Shown: in pieces, positions 58,070-64,000 of the stretch
Position numbering within the stretch: position 1 is the first letter of the stretch
Layout of the letters: each line of letters opens with the position of its first letter
Source: Bolinopsis microptera
Taxonomy: Eukaryota > Ctenophora > Tentaculata > Lobata > Bolinopsidae
Reading direction: 5' to 3'
DNA length: 64,000 nucleotides
Assembly: GCF_026151205.1 (NCBI RefSeq)
Contig: NC_087080.1
Coordinates: forward strand, 4,133,096 to 4,197,095
Translations under genes and position numbers: made by a program
The notes under the pieces: model-generated
The model's database searches: none
What the model was told of the DNA's origin: nothing
What the model saw: only the letters and a program-made list of their open reading frames with translations

Positions 58070-61000
58070 TAAAGCCGAAAATCTGGCTTTGAAATCTCAA
58101 ATTTGAAAACACCCGAAAATGCCCCTTTTCCGGCCCATTTTTCCCCCTGAAGGCCCAAATAACTGGTAACGTACTTCCAGATCCACCAGGGTGCCAACCA
58201 AACTCATTGGAGACGTTTTAGGGCGAAATATGGATGTCTCCAAAAAATTCCCATGGATTCCAAAATGTCTCCAACTTTTTACAAAATCTTTTCAAGTCAT
58301 TTCGAATCTTGGGAACCCGGATTTCTGCAACGGATCACACTTGTAACTTACCTCTATGCAACTCACCCACACCAATTTGGGCATGTCCCAGCCAACTAAA
58401 GCCGACAATCTGGCTTTGAAATCTCAAATTTGAAAACACCCGAAAATGCCCCTTTTCGGCCAATTTTCCCCCTGAAGGCCCCAAATAACTGGTAATGTAC
58501 TTCCAGATCTACCAGGTTGTCAACTGTTAATGCCCTTTCATGTCATATTAGAACTGATAACTTATAAGATAGATTAGTTTTAGGCTGTTTTGGGCGAAAT
58601 CTGAAATTGAGAAAATGTCTCCATTTTGAGGAATCAGTATATAAATTTTGGATATTATGATTCCTCATATTTGGAAACATTTTGGAAACATTGTTTCCAT
58701 GGGAATTTCATGGGAATTGGAGGGGAATTGGAGGGGAATTACGTATTATTGACATTCATCCACTTAAATTAGCTGTATATGGTTTCAAAATGTTTTATAG
58801 GTAATAAAATTGTACCTAAACCTTTCATAAGCACTATCGGGCAAAAAAAAAAAGGGGGGGGAGGCAAATTTTTGCCAAAATCTTTTTCTAAAATTTTTTT
58901 CCGGAAATCGTTGAAATTGTACTGGGTGAGTTGCTTAGAGGTTGGACACATCTGGTCGATTGCAGAAAATCGGATTTCCAAGGTCCGAAATGACTTGAAA
59001 AGATTTTGTAAAAAATGGAAACATTTGATAATCCATGGGAATTTTTTGGAAACATCCGAATTTTGCCCTAAACGGTCTCCGATGAGGTTTGTTGGTATCC
59101 TGGTAGGTGAGGGAGGATGTTTCCAGTTAATAGGGGCCACCATGAAAACTCGGAGGCCGGAAATGGCCCTAAAAAAGGCCTTTTTGGGGTGTTTTCCAAG
59201 TGGAGCCAATTAAAGCCAGATTTTCGGCTTTAATTGGTTGGAACAGGTTGAAATTGTACTGGGTGAGTTGCTTAGAGGTTGGACACATCTGGTCGATTGC
59301 AGAAAATCGGATTTCCAAGGTCCGAAATGACTTGAAAAGATTTTGTAAAAAATGGAAACATTTGATAATCCATGGGAATTTTTTGGAAACATCCGAATTT
59401 TGCCCTAAACGGTCTCCGATGAGGTTTGTTGGTATCCTGGTAGGTGAGGGAGGATGTTTCCAGTTAATAGGGGCCACCATGAAAACTCGGAGGCCGGAAA
59501 TGGCCCTAAAAAAGGCCTTTTTGGGGTGTTTTCCAAGTGGAGCCAATTAAAGCCAGATTTTCGGCTTTAATTGGTTGGAACAGGTTGAAATTGTACTGGG
59601 TGAGTTGCTTAGAGGTTGGACACATCTGGTCGATTGCAGAAAATCGGATTTCCAAGGTCCGAAATGACTTGAAAAGATTTTGTAAAAAAATGGAAACATT
59701 TGATAATCCATGGGAATTTTTTGGAAACATCCGAATTTTGCCCTAAACGGTCTCCGATGAGGTTTGTTGGTATCCTGGTAGGTGAGGGAGGACGTTTCCA
59801 GTTAATAGGGGCCACCATGAAAACTCGGAGGCCGGAAAAGGCCCTAAAAAAGGCCTTTTTGGGGTGTTTTCCAAGTGGAGCCAATTAAAGCCAGATTTTC
59901 GGCTTTAATTGGTTGGAACAGGTTGAAATTGTACTGGGTGAGTTGCTTAGAGGTTGGACACATCTGGTCGATTGCAGAAAATCGGATTTCCAAGGTCCGA
60001 AATGACTTGAAAAGATTTTGTAAAAAAATGGAAACATTTGATAATCCATGGGAATTTTTTGGAAACATCCGAATTTTGCCCTAAACGGTCTCCGATGAGG
60101 TTTGTTGGTATCCTGGTAGGTGAGGGAGGACGTTTCCAGTTAATAGGGGCCACCATGAAAACTCGGAGGCCGGAAAAGGCCCTAAAAAAGGCCTTTTTGG
60201 GGTGTTTTCCAAGTGGAGCCAATTAAAGCCAGATTTTCGGCTTTAATTGGTTGGAACAGGTTGAAATTGTACTGGGTGAGTTGCTTAGAGGTTGGACACA
60301 TCTGGTCGATTGCAGAAAATCGGATTTCCAAGGTCCGAAATGACTTGAAAAGATTTTGTAAAAAAATGGAAACATTTGATAATCCATGGGAATTTTTTGG
60401 AAACATCCGAATTTTGCCCTAAACGGTCTTCGATGAGGTTTGTTGGTATCCTGGTAGGTGAGGGAGGACGTTTCCAGTTAATAGGGGCCACCATGAAAAC
60501 TCGGAGGCCGGAAATGGCCCTAAAAAAGGCCTTTTTGGGGTGTTTTCCAAGTGGAGCCAATTAAAGCCAGATTTTCGGCTTTAATTGGTTGGAACAGGTC
60601 CAAATTGTACCGGGTGAGTTGCATAGTAATATGACACATTTTATTTATCGTAGAAAACCGGAGTCTCAAGTTCAAAAATAATTAAAAAATATTTTCTTAA
60701 AAAATGGAAACATTTGATAATCCATGGGAATTTTTTGGAAGCATCCGAATTTTGCCCTAAACGGTCTCTGATGAGGTTTGTTGGTATCCTGGTAGGCGAG
60801 GGAGGACGTTTCCAATTAATAGGGAAAACACCCAAAAAGGCCTTTTTTAGGGTCATTTCCGGCTACCAAGTTTTCTTGATGGCCTTTATTAACTAGAATC
60901 GTCCTCCCTGACCTACCAAGACACCAAAAAACCTCATCAGAGACCGTTTAGGGCAAAATTCGGATGTTTCCAAAAAATTCCCATGGATTATCAAATGTTT

Positions 61001-62330
61001 CCATTTTTTTACAAAATATTTTTAAATTAATTTTGAACTTGGAACCCCGGTTTTCTTCGATAAATAAGATGTGTCATATTACTATGCAACTCACCCGGTA
61101 CAATTTGGACCTGTTCCGACCAATTAAAGCCAAAAATGTGGCTTTAATTGGCTCAAATTGAAAAACACCCAAAAAGGCCTTTTTTAGGGCCATTTCCGGC
61201 TACCGAGTTTTCGTGATTGCCTTTATTAACTAGAATCGTCCTCCCTGACCTACCAAGACACCAAAAAACCTCATCAGAGACCGTTTAGGGCAAAATTCGG
61301 ATGTTTCCAAAAAATTCCCATGGATTATCAAATGTTTCCATTTTTTTACAAAATCTTTTTAAATTAATTTTGAACTTGGAACCCCGGTTTTCTTCGATAA
61401 ATAAGATGTGTCATATTACTATGCAACTCACCCGGTACAATTTGGACCTGTTCCGACCAATTAAAGCCAAAAATGTGGCTTTAATTGGCTCAAATTGAAA
61501 AACACCCAAAAAGGCCTTTTTTAGGGCCATTTCCGGCTACCGAGTTTTTGTGATGACCTTTATTAACTAGAATCGTCCTCCCTGACCTACCAAGACACCA
61601 AAAAACCTCATCAGAGACCGTTTAGGGCAAAATTCGGATGTTTCCAAAAAATTCCCATGGATTATCAAATGTTTCCATTTTTTAAGAAAATATTTTCAAA
61701 TTATATTTGAATCTCGGTTTTCTACGATAAACAAGATGTGTCCTATCGCTTTTGAACTCACCCGGTACAATTTGGACCTGTTCCGACCAATTAAAGCCGA
61801 AAATCTGGATTTAATTGGCTCAAATTTGAAAACACCCCAAAAGGCCTTTTTTAGGGCCATTTCCGGCCTCCAAATTTTCTTGATCGCCCCTATTAACTGA
61901 AATTGTCTTCCCTGACCTACCAAGACACTAAAAAACTCATTGGAGATCTTTTAAGGTAAAATTGGGATGTTTCCAAAAAATTCCCATGGATTATCAAATG
62001 TTTCCATTTTTTAAGAAAATATTTTCAAATTATATTTGAATCTCGGTTTTCTACGATAAACAAGATGTGTCCTATCGCTTTTGAACTCACCCGGTACAAT
62101 TTGGACCTGTTCCGACCAATTAAAGCCGAAAATCTGGATTTAATTGGCTCAAATTGGAAAACACCTCAAAAGGCCTTTTTAGGGCCATTTTCGGCCTCCA
62201 AGTATCTGTGATGGCCTCAATTAACTGGAAATGTCTTCCCTGACCTATCAGGACCCTAGATAACCTCATCAGAAACCTTTTTGGGCAAAATTAGGTTGTT
62301 TCCAAAAAATGTTTCCATTTTACAAAAGGC
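58070..62330. repeat. ~338-bp tandem array with central inversion (giant palindrome)
   Basis: Five direct units run 58900-60600 (period 337-338 bp). Three are nearly identical, and each contains the short hairpin attaaagccagattttcggctttaat. After a dyad near 60835, at least four units run in the opposite orientation (to about 62300). Two more diverged reverse units lie at 58070-58520. All long open frames here (for example MAPLGKHPKKAFFRA) repeat with the unit on both strands and are not genes. It could be a satellite or a foldback transposon; no terminal duplication was found. Confidence 0.92.
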
Positions 62331-63442
62331 CATTTTCAGTCTCCGAATACCCTTTTTTTTGCTCCAATTAACTTTTAATTGGAATCTGAAAATGGAGATA
62401 GTTATTTCTAATAGATCCTAAAAACTTTAATAACAAAGTTTGATATAACTCTAATAGCACACTGAGCTTGCTGGCAAATTTATGAAATTTTGATTTTATG
62501 GCAAATTTTGCTCCCCACCCCTTCTCGATTGGTTTAAACACTTTTACAGCATATATAAACTGATAAAGAACATAATAAACCAGTTTCCCGGTAATTTTGG
62601 GGAAATCAGACATCTAGAAAATGTTTCCATTTTGAGGAATCATTATATGAAATTTTGCGGAACGCGCTTGCGCCGAATCAAAAATATGTGTAAAAGTTTT
62701 TCTTGCGCGCATTTACTGTGACATAATGTGTCACGTGATAATCTGAAACTTTGAATGGTCATAACACCAAGAGATAAGCAACAGAGGTAAATCTGGCTAC
62801 GTAATATTTTCAAGTAGGTATCTAGAAGTTGTGTGAATATTTTGAAATCAAATTCGAGCGTTTACTTTGTGATTTAGCAAGGTGCGCAGGGAAAAAGCAA
62901 ATAACCGTCAGCACATGGCCATACAGCCTCCATAGTGGCATCTGAGATCGGCTATCGATGCGGCACTACTTACTAGTCCATAAAACAATCATTTTAGGAG
63001 CCTAGGGGCTCCAGCAGAAGAGTGCCTTATTTGCCCGTAAGAGCCTCTACTACGTAATCAACTTGAATCGCATGGATATATATAATTGCGCGCGTGCCAG
63101 TGCGTAGAGTTTTCTAAACTAACATTGATGCGTATTCCAAATCTCGCTGCAGAAGACCCTTTTGGCCGAGGAGGCCTAACAAAATGTCGCGCTGATATAC
63201 CAACTTTAATTTTTTTTTAATCTTCCGCATTTTAGTGATACAAAGAATAGTCATTTAATGGTGGATTTGATTCATAACAGCATAACTGAAACCAAGCTTT
63301 ATAGACAATAAACGTCTTACATCAGAAGAATCCCTCGTCATGAGTATTATTACACGGAAAAGGCCTAAGGGGAGAATTAATATTGCTATTAAAATGCTCA
63401 TTGTTAATTGTAACCATATATTTTAGATTTTCTTCATCTATG
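62331..63442. other. Gene-free interval
   Basis: The left edge repeats a motif found outside the array at 58612 (aaaatgtctccattttgaggaatca versus 62618). No exon recognised. Confidence 0.45.
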
Positions 63443-64000
63443 TCATGACACAGCTTCTCGGCTATTTAGGGCTGTCAAATACTGTCCCTGAGCACTATTT
63501 TCACAAAACTTAAAAATCTTCAAATCATCACGAAAACTAAATTGAAAGATATTGAATAGTTCTTTCAATCTTGGATCGTGCAAAGTTTTAGGAAACGTTG
63601 GCTCGCCGTAGTTTGAGTCTATATAGTGCGGGAACAGTAGTATGGAACAAGCCATTCCACCACGGACACCTCTGTGAATTACCTCGACGTTCTGAAATTA
63701 AAGTAACATGAAATTTCAAAGGCGACGAATCACATTTACACAAAAATAATAAATTCGATTGAGAAACTGAGGACACATTCTCCTAAATCGAATTCTAATC
63801 AGTAAGTCATCAGTAGAATCCTGAATAATAAGGTGTAAGCCGTAAGGACGTACTTGTAGTTGGAGCTATTATAATTACGAAATAATCTGAATAAGATATA
63901 AACCAACCGGAAGTGTAGAACAGTCTACAAAGGTAGCTATCAGAATGTTACTAGGTTCCCCCTGTGGTACACTGAACTCCAAGGCTGGGGGCGGGCAGTT
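63443..64000 (-). CDS. 3' end of a paralogue of the gene at 48435 (runs off the window)
   Basis: The last exon 63443-63691 (phase 0) encodes VIHRGVRGGMACSILLFPHY, then YIDSNYGEPTFPKT, then DPRLKELFNIF and ENSAQGQYLTALNSREAVS-stop, 82 codons. The preceding exon starts at 63908 with donor ccg|gttggt and continues beyond 64000; its sequence matches 48736-48840. Relative to this copy, the gene at 48435 has an 11-bp deletion that shifts the frame and a 491-bp MITE within the equivalent of this exon. This copy therefore looks like the intact version. Family not recognised. Confidence 0.6.

Noticed and set aside
58769-60564. Repeated open frames MAPLGKHPKKAFFRA... and MEPIKARFSALIG...
   Set aside because: They recur every 338 bp on opposite strands of the same array unit, with no domain features; non-coding repeat.

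Overview
The window is nuclear DNA from an animal. The evidence is spliced genes with GT-AG introns, a LITAF-domain gene pair, cytochrome P450s of the microsomal CYP4-like type, a bHLH-PAS protein, a secreted protein with a Sushi/CCP-like module, and abundant eukaryotic transposon remnants. It is AT-rich, gene-poor and very repeat-rich. I cannot fix the species; an invertebrate is likely, and I saw nothing bacterial, no operon, no CRISPR and no convincing tRNA or rRNA gene.

Layout. 1-6.1 kb: two minus-strand four-exon LITAF-like genes in tandem. The second has a 3.3-kb last intron that took in a 1.6-kb foldback element with a perfect 8-bp target duplication. 6.1-8.26 kb: intergenic, with one small PIF/Harbinger-type MITE. 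8.27-16.41 kb: one large hAT-like insertion (terminal TAGG.TTGCCA repeats, 8-bp duplication gtcaaaat). It holds a decayed transposase-like stretch, two tiny nested MITEs, a 523-bp pure CT array, a 65-bp satellite and a nested 2.5-kb inverted-repeat element. 17-20 kb: a 36-bp minisatellite and a TTCTAA array. 20.07-23.04 kb: a plus-strand secreted protein gene with two copies of a ~145-residue domain and a CCP-like module. 23-41.6 kb: no recognisable gene, but many small inverted-repeat elements, minisatellites and a LINE scrap. 41.67-43.12 kb: a two-exon bHLH-PAS gene (minus). 48.4-50.65 kb: an unrecognised nuclear-looking gene (minus) that appears to be decaying. A related copy of its 3' part enters at 63.4 kb and runs off the window. 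51.3-52.0 kb: a LINE 3' end. 52.6-56.75 kb: two related P450 loci (minus), each missing a different essential part. 58.1-62.3 kb: a ~338-bp tandem array that inverts in the middle, forming a giant palindrome.

The main points for a second look are these. (1) A family of 70-78-bp mobile elements, three of the four copies flanked by perfect 8-9-bp target duplications. (2) The foldback and hAT elements, delimited by exact duplications. (3) The P450 pair with complementary in-frame deletions (I-helix in one, ExxR glutamate in the other). (4) The duplicated unknown gene, where one copy supplies the empty site for a 491-bp MITE inserted in the other. (5) The two-domain secreted protein. Exon boundaries were read by eye from splice sites, phase and comparison between duplicates; no database search was possible.
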